In this document: positions 8,216 to 15,933 of the stretch, piece by piece
How the letters are laid out: each line of letters begins with the position of its first letter
How positions within the stretch are numbered: position 1 is the first letter of the stretch
Assembly: GCF_028446585.1 (NCBI RefSeq)
Contig: NZ_JAPFQL010000038.1
Span: forward strand, 1-44,319
Length of the DNA stretch: 44,319 nt
Direction: 5' to 3'
From: Intrasporangium calvum
GTDB taxonomy: Bacteria; Actinomycetota; Actinomycetes; Actinomycetales; Dermatophilaceae
Notes under the pieces: model-generated
The model's input: only the letters and a program-made list of their open reading frames with translations
What the model was told of the DNA's origin: nothing
Databases searched by the model: none
Translations under genes and position numbers: made by a program

Positions 8216-9604
8216 TCACCCGGAGCGGCGGGGAGGCCGCTGCCGGGTGGCGGCGAGCAGCAGCGCCACGCCTGCGCCGAGCACGCCCAGGGCGACGACG
8301 GGGGTCACGTTCGCCACGAGGAAGAAGACGGGCCGGTTGCCGAGGACGTCGACGCCGACGATCGAGACCATCAGGATCCCGAAGAAGATGACGAGCGCTG
8401 AGAGAGCGGCGGCCGCGTCGGGCAGATGATTGCGCACCGCCGGGACGGTCGCCGCGGTCCGCGGCCCCCGGTCCCAGCGCAGGAACACGCCGACGAGCAC
8501 GCCCGTCACCACCCCGAGCCCGGCGAACAACAGCGGCCGGGTCAGCCACCAGGCCCACGAGGCCACCGGCGGCTGGTCGACCCCGAGCCACCAGAGCGTC
8601 AGCAGCACGAGCATCAGCCCCGTCAGGTGCCACAGGAAGGCCGTCATCGCGAACGGTGCAGCCCGGACCACGGCCAGCCAGGCCCGCCGCCGCTGCAGGA
8701 CACGCGTCATCAGCGGCCGGGCGACGACCGCGAGTCCGCAGATCCCGACACCTTGCGCCAGCAGGGCGGCCGTCGGCGGCGCCATGTTGGACACCGCCTC
8801 ACCGGGCAGCCCCACCATGGAGGTCGGATAGGGCCCCACCGTGATCGCGAGCGCCATCGAGCCATAGCCGCCGGCGACCATGAGCCAGCCCACCCGCGGC
8901 GTCAGCCGACCGTCACGCCACAGGAAGCCGAGCTGGTGGAAGGCCAGCCACACCAGGGCGAAGTTGAGGTTGCCGACGAACTCCACGGCAGTGAACCGGA
9001 CCGCGTCGACGAGGAGAGCGGACCCGACCAGGAGCCCAGCGGCATACGGCCCCCAGTGGTGGTGGAAGGCCCGCATGAGGGGTGCCAGCGCGCACGCGCC
9101 CACGTAGATGCCGACGAACCACAGCAGCTGCGGCACGGCGACCAAGGCGTCGCGGGCAAATCGCCCGACGACGCCCGGCCGACCGGTGAGGCCGCTCAGG
9201 TGCGCGACGACGCCCACGCCGACCCACACGGCGAGGAAGGCGAGCGACGGGCGGAGCAGCCGCACCGCCCGGCCCCGGAAGAAGGCGCCGTAGCGGCCCG
9301 GCGTGCCCGGTGGCACGCGCCGGTCGAGGGAGTCGAGGGCGTAGGAGTGAGCGACGCCGCCGACGAGGAAGAAGAGCGGCATCACCTGGAGCACCCAGGT
9401 GAGGGGCTGCAGGGACGGCACGACGGTGAGGGCGTTGGTGATCTGCCCCTCTGCGGACAGGCCCACCATGAGCCAGTGCCCCAGGACGACGACCAGCAGG
9501 GACCCGGCGCGCAGCGCGTCCGCCCAGCGGTCACGGTCGGCCGGCGTCGCGTCGACGATCTGCGCGGCGCGGTCGCCTGGGGCCTTCGAGGGCCGGGTCG
9601 TCAC
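8216..9604 (-). CDS. membrane acyltransferase of the acyltransferase-3 family
   Basis: The 462-residue integral membrane protein has about ten hydrophobic segments. Residues 25-80 carry an acyltransferase-3-like first helix (RWADALRAGSLLVVVLGHW, with the conserved His) and a second segment, PLFFLVGGVAHSYAL. The family transfers acyl groups to cell-surface sugars or lipids. The substrate is unknown. I used the GTG at 9604, which has GGGAGG almost touching it, so the start is not secure. A copy of the window-wide repeat lies inside the gene (9034-9049), encoding PYAAG in an extracytoplasmic or loop region between predicted helices. Confidence 0.82.
   Translation of the reverse strand: MTTRPSKAPGDRAAQIVDATPADRDRWADALRAGSLLVVVLGHWLMVGLSAEGQITNALTVVPSLQPLTWVLQVMPLFFLVGGVAHSYALDSLDRRVPPGTPGRYGAFFRGRAVRLLRPSLAFLAVWVGVGVVAHLSGLTGRPGVVGRFARDALVAVPQLLWFVGIYVGACALAPLMRAFHHHWGPYAAGLLVGSALLVDAVRFTAVEFVGNLNFALVWLAFHQLGFLWRDGRLTPRVGWLMVAGGYGSMALAITVGPYPTSMVGLPGEAVSNMAPPTAALLAQGVGICGLAVVARPLMTRVLQRRRAWLAVVRAAPFAMTAFLWHLTGLMLVLLTLWWLGVDQPPVASWAWWLTRPLLFAGLGVVTGVLVGVFLRWDRGPRTAATVPAVRNHLPDAAAALSALVIFFGILMVSIVGVDVLGNRPVFFLVANVTPVVALGVLGAGVALLLAATRQRPPRRSG
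9034..9049 (-). repeat. interspersed repeat copy inside the acyltransferase gene
   Basis: The sense strand of the gene reads CCGTATGCCGCTGGGC, an exact consensus copy. It is read in the frame that gives P-Y-A-A-G. Confidence 0.8.
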
Positions 9605-9623
9605 CCTCCCATGGAACTACGAA

Positions 9624-9661
9624 GGGCGGGTCGGGCGCGTCACTTCGCGCCCAACCCGCCC
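9624..9661 (-). terminator. hairpin after the DUF6458-like gene
   Basis: Arms 9624-9639 and 9646-9661 (GGGCGGGT... and ...ACCCGCCC) pair over 16 positions with one mismatch and a six-base loop. It lies between the small membrane protein gene and the acyltransferase start, both on the minus strand. Confidence 0.6.
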
Positions 9662-9689
9662 GCGCGAGCCGGTGAGGGTCCGGCTGTGG

Positions 9690-9947
9690 TCAGTATCGCT
9701 CGTCGCGGCGGTCGATGATCTCGTCGTGACGCTCGACGACCTCGGGCCCACCGCGGTGCTCCGTGACCGTCGTGTGCCGGGTGCGCTGGGCATTCTGGAT
9801 CACACCCATGATCAGGGCGAGGGCGCCGCCGAGCATGAGGATGATCCCCACGGTGTCGAGGTCGGTGTTGAGGATGCTCTCGTCGAGTCCGGTGAACGTC
9901 AGGATCGCCCCGAGAACCAGCAACGTGATACCGAGTCCGATACCCAT
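9690..9947 (-). CDS. small two-helix membrane protein (DUF6458-like)
   Basis: The 85-residue protein begins MGIGLGITLLVLGAILTF (helix 1). It has a short linker with LNTDLDTVGIILMLGGALALIMG (helix 2, about residues 28-52) and a charged cytoplasmic tail ending in RHDEIIDRRDERY. This matches the small actinobacterial membrane proteins grouped as DUF6458; the function is unknown. The ATG at 9947 has GGAG at the right distance (AGAAGGAGACGAC before it). An in-frame ATG further upstream (9974) would give an unconserved-looking nine-residue extension, so I rejected it. Confidence 0.8.
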   Translation of the reverse strand: MGIGLGITLLVLGAILTFTGLDESILNTDLDTVGIILMLGGALALIMGVIQNAQRTRHTTVTEHRGGPEVVERHDEIIDRRDERY

Positions 9948-9994
9948 GTCGTCTCCTTCTCCGTGGCAGGCCACGCGCCCGCCTCGGACCTCAC

Positions 9995-10858
9995 TTACCC
10001 GCGACGGCGCAGAATCACACGCGTCAGGGCGACAATCACCGCCATCGCGAGCAAACCGGCCGAGACCCAGAGGGCCAGCGCGGCCGCCCCCAGCAGCCCG
10101 TCCTCTGCGTGCCGGTAGGCAGCGGCGATGACGGCCGCCCCCACGGGATCCGGAACGACGCCGATCGACGCCTCGCGTCCCAGCACGACGGCACCCGCGA
10201 AGGCACCGGCCGACAGCGCGCCGCCCAGCCCGAGGAGGACGAGCGCGACGACGCGGTTGCGCGCCAGCAGCAGGGCCAGCAGCGCGAGCACCACCACCAC
10301 CCAGGGCGCCGACGAACCGGCGGCCTCGCCGACGGAGTAGACGCGGCGGGCCGTGGTGAGGTCATCGACGGAGAAGAGCGTGATGGGGACCTCCGGGGCG
10401 AGGTCGAGTCCGCCGGTCACGGGGACGCCGAGGCTGCGGACCACCTGCTCGACGCCGGTGATCTCGATGGTCAGCGGCATCACGACGTGGCCGGTGGCGT
10501 CGAGGTTGGCCGGGCGGTCACCCTTCATCACCGCCACGAACTCGCGGTGCGCGCCGCGGAGCCCGGAGTCCCAGGCCCGGGCCACCTCAGGCCGCTGGAG
10601 GACAACCCCGACGAGCTCGCCGAGCGGGTCCTCGAGCTCGCGTGCCAGCGGCTCGGGCAGCGCGAGCTCGGCCTGGATGGCGTCGATGACCCGCTCTGTG
10701 AGGGCCTCGCGGACCTCCGGGGAGGAGGCGACCGGTCGCATCTGCGCGACGAACGCGTCCGTGTCGGTCCCCACCGACGCGACCCAGCCGACGACGAGCG
10801 CCACCGGCAGGAGGACGACGGCGATCAGTCCGGCCAGGCCGGAGAGCAGCGAGCGCAC
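9995..10858 (-). CDS. integral membrane protein with a large outer loop, function unknown
   Basis: The 287-residue protein has one N-terminal helix (residues 5-30). An extracytoplasmic region of about 150 residues follows with no cysteines, then three more helices (about 187-205, 210-232 and 260-283) and a basic end (RRRG). The layout resembles small sensor or envelope proteins, but I recognise no family motif. The GTG start lies one base after the stop codon of the thioredoxin-NHL gene, so the two are co-transcribed and probably translationally coupled. With the nitrilase they form a three-gene operon. Confidence 0.75.
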   Translation of the reverse strand: MRSLLSGLAGLIAVVLLPVALVVGWVASVGTDTDAFVAQMRPVASSPEVREALTERVIDAIQAELALPEPLARELEDPLGELVGVVLQRPEVARAWDSGLRGAHREFVAVMKGDRPANLDATGHVVMPLTIEITGVEQVVRSLGVPVTGGLDLAPEVPITLFSVDDLTTARRVYSVGEAAGSSAPWVVVVLALLALLLARNRVVALVLLGLGGALSAGAFAGAVVLGREASIGVVPDPVGAAVIAAAYRHAEDGLLGAAALALWVSAGLLAMAVIVALTRVILRRRG

Positions 10859-10859
10859 C

Positions 10860-12713
10860 CTAGGCGCCCCTCAGGTCCAGGGTGAGCTGCGCCGGCCCTC
10901 CCTCGACGAGGGTGAGCGGGATGCCCCAGTCCTGCTGGAAGAGGTGGCAGGCGGCGTGCTCGGGCACCTCGCCGGTCTCGGGGTCGCCGTCGCAGGCGGC
11001 AGCCTGCACCGACACGTGCAGCGTCCCCGACCGTATGCCGCTCGCCAGGGTCAGCGTGCGACGGAGCCCCCGCGCCCTGCCGCCTCCGTCGACGAGGAGC
11101 CCCTCGGGTGAGGCGGACACGTCGAGCATGGTGGGGTCGCCCCACCGGTCGTCGAGCTTCTGCCCCTTGGGCGGCACGAAGGTGACCTCGAGCTCGACCT
11201 GGCCGGGCGCGAGCTCGGTCGCCGGCCGCTGGGTCCGGCGGGCGGGGCCGTCGACGCGCTGGGCGTCCTGCGGAAGAGCGACGCGGGTGAGGCGGTGGGC
11301 GGCCGACTCGACGACGACGAGGCGGGTCTCGCCGGTGTCCGGGTCGCGCTCGACCACGGCGTCGCTCGGCTCGGCGAGGCCGCGGGCCAGGGTGGTCACC
11401 TCGCCGGTCGCCGGGTCGTAGCGGCGGACCGCCCCGTTGTAGGTGTCGCTGATGGCGACCGACCCATCGGGCAGCTCGGTGACGCCGAGGGGGTGCTGGA
11501 GGAGGGCCTGCGCGGCGGGCCCGTCGCGGTGGCCGAAGTCGAAGAGGCCCGCCCCCACGTGGGTCTCGACGGTGAGCCCGCCGTCCGTCGACAGCGAGCG
11601 CAGGGCGGACGTCTCGGAGTCCGCGATCCACACCCGGGCGCAGTCGGCCGATGTGGCCAGGCCCGAGGGTTGCGCGAACCACGCCTCGGCGGCGGGCCCG
11701 TCGCGCAGCCCCTCGTTCGTCGTGCCGCCGACGACCTCGACGCGTCCCTGCTCCGGGGTGGCGGCAGGAGTCCACGCCCACAGCTGGTGCGTGCCGGCCA
11801 TGGCGATGAGGAGCCGGTCGCCGAGCCAGGCCAGGTCCCAGGGCGTGGAGAGGTCCTGCTCCAGGGCCGGTCCCCCTCCGGACCGCTCGCGCAGCTGGCG
11901 GCCGGTGCCGGCCAGGGCAACGATCCGACCGTCGGCGAGGTGGAGCCCCTTGACCTGGTGGTTGACGGAGTCGGCGATGAGCACGTCGACGCCGAGGGTG
12001 TCGCGGACGGCCGCGGGTGCGAGGACCAGCCCCTGCGGCTCGTTGAGGACGCCACGGCCACCCCAGCGGGCGCGCTCCGTCTCGAGGTCGGCCTCGAGGT
12101 GGACGACCTGGTGGTTGGCGGTGTCGGAGACGACGAAGGAGCCGTCGTCGAGGGCCACGACCTTGCCGGGGAAGCGGAGCGCGGTGTCCGGCGCCGGAGG
12201 CGGCACATAGGGGTCGTCGCCCGGCTGGAGCGTGCCCTTGGCTGAGTGCTCCTCGATGAGCTCGCCGACGAGCGCGGCGAGACCGGGGCCGTGTCCCTCC
12301 CCCGACATCGAGGCGACGACGTAGCCCTCGGGGTCGACGACGACCAGGGTGGGCCACGCGCGAGCCGCATAGGCCCGCCAGGTCACCAGCTCGGGGTCGT
12401 CGAGCACGGGATGGTGGACGGCGTAGCGCTCCACGGCCGCGGCGAGCGAGTCGGGGTCGGCCTCGTGCTCGAACTTCGGCGAGTGGACGCCGACGATCGT
12501 CAGGGCGTCGGGGTACTGCTGCTCGACGGGCCGCAGCTCGTCGAGGACGTGGAGGCAGTTGACACAGCAAAAAGTCCAGAAGTCCAACACCGTAACGCGA
12601 CCGCGCAGGTCGGCGAGCGACAGCGACCGTCCGCCGGTGTTGAGCCAGCCGCGCCCGACGAGCTCGGGGGCTCGGACCCTGACGCGGGCGCGCGCCGAGG
12701 ACTGCGTGGTCAC
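10860..12713 (-). CDS. thioredoxin-like protein with NHL repeats (NHLRC2-like)
   Basis: The 617-residue protein has an N-terminal thioredoxin fold with the redox motif C-V-N-C (Cys50-Cys53, in FWTFCCVNC). A beta-propeller of NHL-type repeats covers about 170-480; recurring segments such as VSDTANHQV, IADSVNHQV and ISDTYNGAV mark the blades. A beta-rich C-terminal domain with two more cysteines (AACDGD, HAACH) follows. The same order occurs in human NHLRC2. There is no signal peptide, so it is cytoplasmic. The GTG start shares bases with the nitrilase stop (GTGA), so coupling is tight. Its client or substrate is unknown. A copy of the window repeat lies in the C-terminal domain (encoding SGIRS). 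Confidence 0.88.
   Translation of the reverse strand: MTTQSSARARVRVRAPELVGRGWLNTGGRSLSLADLRGRVTVLDFWTFCCVNCLHVLDELRPVEQQYPDALTIVGVHSPKFEHEADPDSLAAAVERYAVHHPVLDDPELVTWRAYAARAWPTLVVVDPEGYVVASMSGEGHGPGLAALVGELIEEHSAKGTLQPGDDPYVPPPAPDTALRFPGKVVALDDGSFVVSDTANHQVVHLEADLETERARWGGRGVLNEPQGLVLAPAAVRDTLGVDVLIADSVNHQVKGLHLADGRIVALAGTGRQLRERSGGGPALEQDLSTPWDLAWLGDRLLIAMAGTHQLWAWTPAATPEQGRVEVVGGTTNEGLRDGPAAEAWFAQPSGLATSADCARVWIADSETSALRSLSTDGGLTVETHVGAGLFDFGHRDGPAAQALLQHPLGVTELPDGSVAISDTYNGAVRRYDPATGEVTTLARGLAEPSDAVVERDPDTGETRLVVVESAAHRLTRVALPQDAQRVDGPARRTQRPATELAPGQVELEVTFVPPKGQKLDDRWGDPTMLDVSASPEGLLVDGGGRARGLRRTLTLASGIRSGTLHVSVQAAACDGDPETGEVPEHAACHLFQQDWGIPLTLVEGGPAQLTLDLRGA
11031..11045 (+). repeat. interspersed repeat copy inside the thioredoxin-NHL gene
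   Basis: CCGTATGCCGCT followed by CGC has the exact 11-base core but a diverged tail. The gene reads it antisense, as ASGIRS. Confidence 0.7.
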
Positions 12714-13525
12714 TGGAGCCGCCGGTCGGCCAGCACCGGGAAGGCGGAGCGCCAGGCGCGCGTCTCGGCCGGGTCGAACTCCACGCTGAGGACCTCCTCG
12801 TGGTGTCCGGCCGTGGCCAGCACGTTGCCCTGGGCGTCCACGACCTGCGAGCGGCCGCCCATCTCGTGGCCCGCATGGGTTCCGGCCGTGTTGCACTGGA
12901 CGACGACGCACTGGTCCTCGACGGCGCGCGCCTGCCCGAGCAGCGTCCAGTGGGAGACGCGCTTGGCGGGCCACGCCGCGGGCACGACGAACACCTCCGC
13001 CCTCTGGTCCAGCAACGCGCGATAGAGCTCGGGGAAGCGCAGGTCGTAGCAGGTCGAGAGGCCGACCCGCACCGACGCATCGGGCCCGGCCGACGGCACG
13101 GGCACGTCGATGACGACGAGGTCGGCACCGGGGTCCATCAGCTTGGGCTCACCCTCGCCGAAGCCGAACCGGTGGATCTTGCGGTAGGTGGCGATGAGCT
13201 CACCGGCGGGCGAGAAGACGAGGGAGGTGTTCCACACGCCGTGGGCGTTTGCGTCGGTCGGCGTGCCGCGCTCGACGATGCTGCCGCCGTGCAGGGTGAC
13301 GCCCGCGTCCTTCGCGGCTGCGGCGAGCGCCTGGGCGACGGGCCCGTCGATGGGCTCGGCACGCTCGTCCCAGGCGCGGTAGTCGAAGCCCCCCGCGGGC
13401 CACAGCTCGGGCAGGACGACGAGGTCGTGGCCCTTCTGGGCGCGGACGAGCTCGACGACCCGGGCGGTGCGGTCAGCGACGCTCTCGTCGTCGCCGTAGG
13501 CCAGCTGGATCACGGCTACCTTCAT
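12710..13525 (-). CDS. carbon-nitrogen hydrolase (nitrilase superfamily)
   Basis: The 271-residue protein has the complete nitrilase-superfamily triad: Glu40 (VLPELWPAGG), Lys116 (YRKIHRFGFGEG) and Cys159 (STCYDLRFPELYR). The DLRFPELYR pattern is typical of the Nit/omega-amidase branch, which hydrolyses small amides such as deaminated glutathione or alpha-ketoglutaramate. The true substrate is not known. I took the ATG at 13525 (MKVAVIQLAYG) rather than an upstream in-frame ATG at 13543, because family members start here and a GAGAGT box lies six bases before it. It is the first gene of a three-gene operon with the thioredoxin-NHL protein and a membrane protein. Confidence 0.9.
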   Translation of the reverse strand: MKVAVIQLAYGDDESVADRTARVVELVRAQKGHDLVVLPELWPAGGFDYRAWDERAEPIDGPVAQALAAAAKDAGVTLHGGSIVERGTPTDANAHGVWNTSLVFSPAGELIATYRKIHRFGFGEGEPKLMDPGADLVVIDVPVPSAGPDASVRVGLSTCYDLRFPELYRALLDQRAEVFVVPAAWPAKRVSHWTLLGQARAVEDQCVVVQCNTAGTHAGHEMGGRSQVVDAQGNVLATAGHHEEVLSVEFDPAETRAWRSAFPVLADRRLQ

Positions 13526-13567
13526 GGACCAACTCTCACACATGCCGGCGCGGCCGACGGAGTCGTG

Positions 13568-13753
13568 TCAGCCGGCGAGGGTGCCGCGGGCCCGCACCTC
13601 GCGGCGCTTGTCGGCGAGCTGGTCGCGCCACTCGTCGTCCGACTGCACGAGGTAGACGAGGCCGCAGTCCTGGGGGCCGCTCGCACCGGGGAAGCACAGC
13701 GTGCACGGCTCACCGACCCGGATGGGGCACTTGGGTGTGGGCACGCTGGCCAT
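13568..13753 (-). CDS. small four-cysteine protein (DUF6767-like), probably metal-binding
   Basis: The 61-residue protein has cysteines at 9, 17, 20 and 30 within CPIRVGEPCTLCFPGASGPQDCG, a pattern that could hold one zinc or iron. The rest is a charged helix (DDEWRDQLADKRREVRARG). I believe it matches the small actinobacterial family DUF6767; the function is unknown. AGGAGG lies six bases before the ATG, and TAGAAT (13778-13773, minus) is a good -10 box. Upstream is a 22-bp palindrome nearly identical to the MarR operator at 548-569, so this gene may belong to that MarR regulon. It is followed within 42 bases by the nitrilase operon on the same strand. Confidence 0.8.
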   Translation of the reverse strand: MASVPTPKCPIRVGEPCTLCFPGASGPQDCGLVYLVQSDDEWRDQLADKRREVRARGTLAG

Positions 13754-13786
13754 GGCAGACCTCCTGCGTCGAATTCTACGTCTCGT

Positions 13787-13808
13787 AGTAGTTCAACGCG
13801 AAACTACT
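13787..13808. promoter_or_regulatory. MarR-type operator matching the one at 548-569
   Basis: AGTAGTT (13787-13793) and AACTACT (13802-13808) are spaced exactly as in the site upstream of marR, and 18 of 22 positions agree. The site overlaps the expected -35 region of the four-cysteine protein gene. It is the only other such site I found outside the marR promoter region. Confidence 0.6.
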
Positions 13809-13812
13809 TCGA

Positions 13813-13827
13813 CGTATGCCGCTGAGC
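13813..13827 (+). repeat. interspersed repeat copy, half of a long-loop inverted repeat
   Basis: CGTATGCCGCTGAGC is an exact consensus copy. Its GCCGCTGAGC part (13818-13827) pairs perfectly with GCTCAGCGGC at 13875-13884, which spans the stop codon of the CopD-CtaG gene. The partner is followed by CCGG rather than ATACGG, so it looks like a decayed second copy. The pair may act as that gene's terminator despite a 47-base loop. Confidence 0.7.
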
Positions 13828-13876
13828 TCGGTCCCGACGTCACCGACCTCCCAGCCCTCCCGCCGTGGCGGCCGGC

Positions 13877-15907
13877 TCAGCGGCCCGGCCGCTCGTCGTG
13901 CCTGGCGAGGCGAGCCAGGTGCTCGTTGTAGGCGGCCAGCTCGGCGTCGCCGTCACGGTCGGCGTGCCGGTCGCGGCGACGTCCCTCCACGTTGTCGGAT
14001 CGGAACCACTGGGCGGCGACGATGAGGGCGAGCACGAGCGACGGCAGCTCGCCGATCGCCCAGGCCACGGCACCGCCGTTGCGCTGGTCCGCCAGAGGAT
14101 CGTCCACCCAGGACACGTCGATCGTCGTGAAGAAGTCGGGGGCGAGCACCGCCGTGCCGCTGATCATCGCGACGCCGAAGAAGGCGTGGAAGGCGATCGT
14201 CGCGAAGAGGACGATGAGCCGCAGCGCGGGGCTCCACTTCGGCGGGCCCGGGTCGGAGCCGACGAGCACCCACGCGAAGAGGTAACCGGCGATGACGAAG
14301 TGCGCGGTCATGATCAGGTGCCCGGTGTGCGTGGTCAGGGCCAAGTAGAACAGGTCGGTCCAGTAGAAGACGACGAGGCTCATGAAGAAGAACGCCGCCG
14401 CGAAGATCGGGTTGCCCACCACCTTGAGGTAGGGAGAGTGGACCAGTCCGAGGAGCAGCTCGCGCGGGCCGAGCGTGCCGTCCTGCCGAGCCCGGAGGGT
14501 GCGCAGGGCGAGCGTCACGGGCGCACCCAGCACGAGGAAGATCGGCACGACCATCGCCTCGATCATGTGCAGCGTCATGTGCCACGAGAAGGCGACCCGG
14601 CCGTAGATGCCGAGCACGCCGTTGGTCGCCCAGATGAAGAGGAGCCAGCCGACGACCCAGCTCACGGTGCGCAGGACCGGCCAGTGATCGCCGCGCCGGG
14701 CCAGTCGGACGACACCGGCGAGGTAGAGCCCGATGGCGAGCAGAGCCGTCGCGAGGAAGAGCCACTCCACGCGCCAGGCCGTCACCCAGGACAGCGCGGT
14801 CGGGGACGCCGGCTCGGGGAAACCCGTCAGGGCCAGGGCGGCACTGGGGTTGGCGACCGTCTCTGGGACAGGCGGCTGCGTGCGGGCCAGGGCCGTGGCG
14901 ATGCCGAAGGCGAGGCCCATGACGACGACCTCGCCGACGGCCAGTCGCAGGAAACCGCGCCCCGAGCCGGGCCCACGCACCTCGATCGCGGCGATGGTGA
15001 CCCGCCGGTGCCACCAGCCGGCGACACCGAGGGCGATGAGCGCCGCGACCTTGAGCAGGACGAGGACGCCGTAGCCGGTCGTCAGGTCCTCGGGCCGGTC
15101 AAACCGGGTCGAGGCGGCCATGACCCCGGAGACGCCGAGAGCGACGAAGGACCAGAGCGCCACCGTCGAGTAGCGCCTCGCGACGGCCGCGAGCGCGTCA
15201 CCGAGCGTCGGGCGCAGGAGCACGAGGGCCAGCAGTCCGCCGGTCCAGAGCGTCGCGCTGAGCAGGTGCACCGCAAGGGCATTCACCGCCGTCTCATGGT
15301 CCGCCGACCCGCCCGAGTGCCCGGTCAGACCCAGGACGACGACGCCGAAGATCGCCACGACCAGGAGCGCGACCGCGACCGAGCGGGCCCGCGCGAGCGA
15401 CGCGAACGACGCGACGACGAACGCCGCGATCGTGGAGATGAGACCGACGCGGAGCGTGTCGATGGCCCACACCGAGCTGAGCAGCTGGCCGGCGAAGAGC
15501 GGGTGGTCGAGGGGCAGGCCGGCGGCGTCGGCGAAGGTGAGCGCGACCCCCACCGCGCCGGCGATCGCCCACACGAAGGCGGCCGCGGTCGCGACCCGGA
15601 GGGCCGCGGCACGCCGCGGCTCATCGATCGCCGCCGACGCCTGCCTGTTCACTCCGGGGATCATCGTGGCGGCCAGCAGGAGTGACCCGACGGTGAGCGC
15701 TGCGGCCACGTCGTGCACGAGCCGGACCACGGGGAGCCCCCACCGGACGACCGGGCCGGCGTCAGTGATCCCCGAGGGCGGGGCACTGGCTGCACCAGCG
15801 AAGGCCGCGGCGAGGACGGCAGCGCCGAGACCAGCGACGATGACGAGGGCGACGGCCCACAGCACCGTGGAGCGACCCACGGCTGCGGCACGGGCTGCTG
15901 AGGGCAT
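13877..15907 (-). CDS. CopD-CtaG fusion membrane protein (copper handling / cytochrome oxidase assembly)
   Basis: The 676-residue protein has about 14-16 hydrophobic helices. The N-terminal half has a CopD-like copper-resistance membrane domain (HLLSATLWTGGLLALVLL near 215). The C-terminal half from about 400 is a caa3-type CtaG domain, with the conserved WATNGVLGIYGRVAFSWH, HMIEAMVVPIFLVLGAP and THTGHLIMTAHF segments. A charged cytoplasmic tail ends it. Such fusions are common in actinobacteria and are thought to bring copper to the CuB centre of cytochrome oxidase. The ATG is six bases after a TAGGCT box (15919-15914), so it is probably leaderless. It diverges from a mycothiol-dependent enzyme with only 26 bases between start codons. 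Confidence 0.9.
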   Translation of the reverse strand: MPSAARAAAVGRSTVLWAVALVIVAGLGAAVLAAAFAGAASAPPSGITDAGPVVRWGLPVVRLVHDVAAALTVGSLLLAATMIPGVNRQASAAIDEPRRAAALRVATAAAFVWAIAGAVGVALTFADAAGLPLDHPLFAGQLLSSVWAIDTLRVGLISTIAAFVVASFASLARARSVAVALLVVAIFGVVVLGLTGHSGGSADHETAVNALAVHLLSATLWTGGLLALVLLRPTLGDALAAVARRYSTVALWSFVALGVSGVMAASTRFDRPEDLTTGYGVLVLLKVAALIALGVAGWWHRRVTIAAIEVRGPGSGRGFLRLAVGEVVVMGLAFGIATALARTQPPVPETVANPSAALALTGFPEPASPTALSWVTAWRVEWLFLATALLAIGLYLAGVVRLARRGDHWPVLRTVSWVVGWLLFIWATNGVLGIYGRVAFSWHMTLHMIEAMVVPIFLVLGAPVTLALRTLRARQDGTLGPRELLLGLVHSPYLKVVGNPIFAAAFFFMSLVVFYWTDLFYLALTTHTGHLIMTAHFVIAGYLFAWVLVGSDPGPPKWSPALRLIVLFATIAFHAFFGVAMISGTAVLAPDFFTTIDVSWVDDPLADQRNGGAVAWAIGELPSLVLALIVAAQWFRSDNVEGRRRDRHADRDGDAELAAYNEHLARLARHDERPGR

Positions 15908-15913
15908 GGCTCA

Positions 15914-15927
15914 AGCCTAAGTAGTGT
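15914..15927. promoter_or_regulatory. back-to-back leaderless promoters in a 26-base gap
   Basis: On the minus strand TAGGCT (15919-15914) lies six bases before the ATG at 15907. On the plus strand TAGTGT (15922-15927) lies six bases before the ATG at 15934. The two -10 boxes are two bases apart, so each promoter's -35 region lies inside the opposing coding sequence and both cannot be occupied at once. Confidence 0.6.
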
Positions 15928-15933
15928 GGGGCC

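Noticed and set aside
13865-15685. A 606-codon plus-strand frame opposite the CopD-CtaG gene
   Set aside because: Its composition is highly charged and repetitive, without domains; the opposing frame has intact membrane helices and family motifs.
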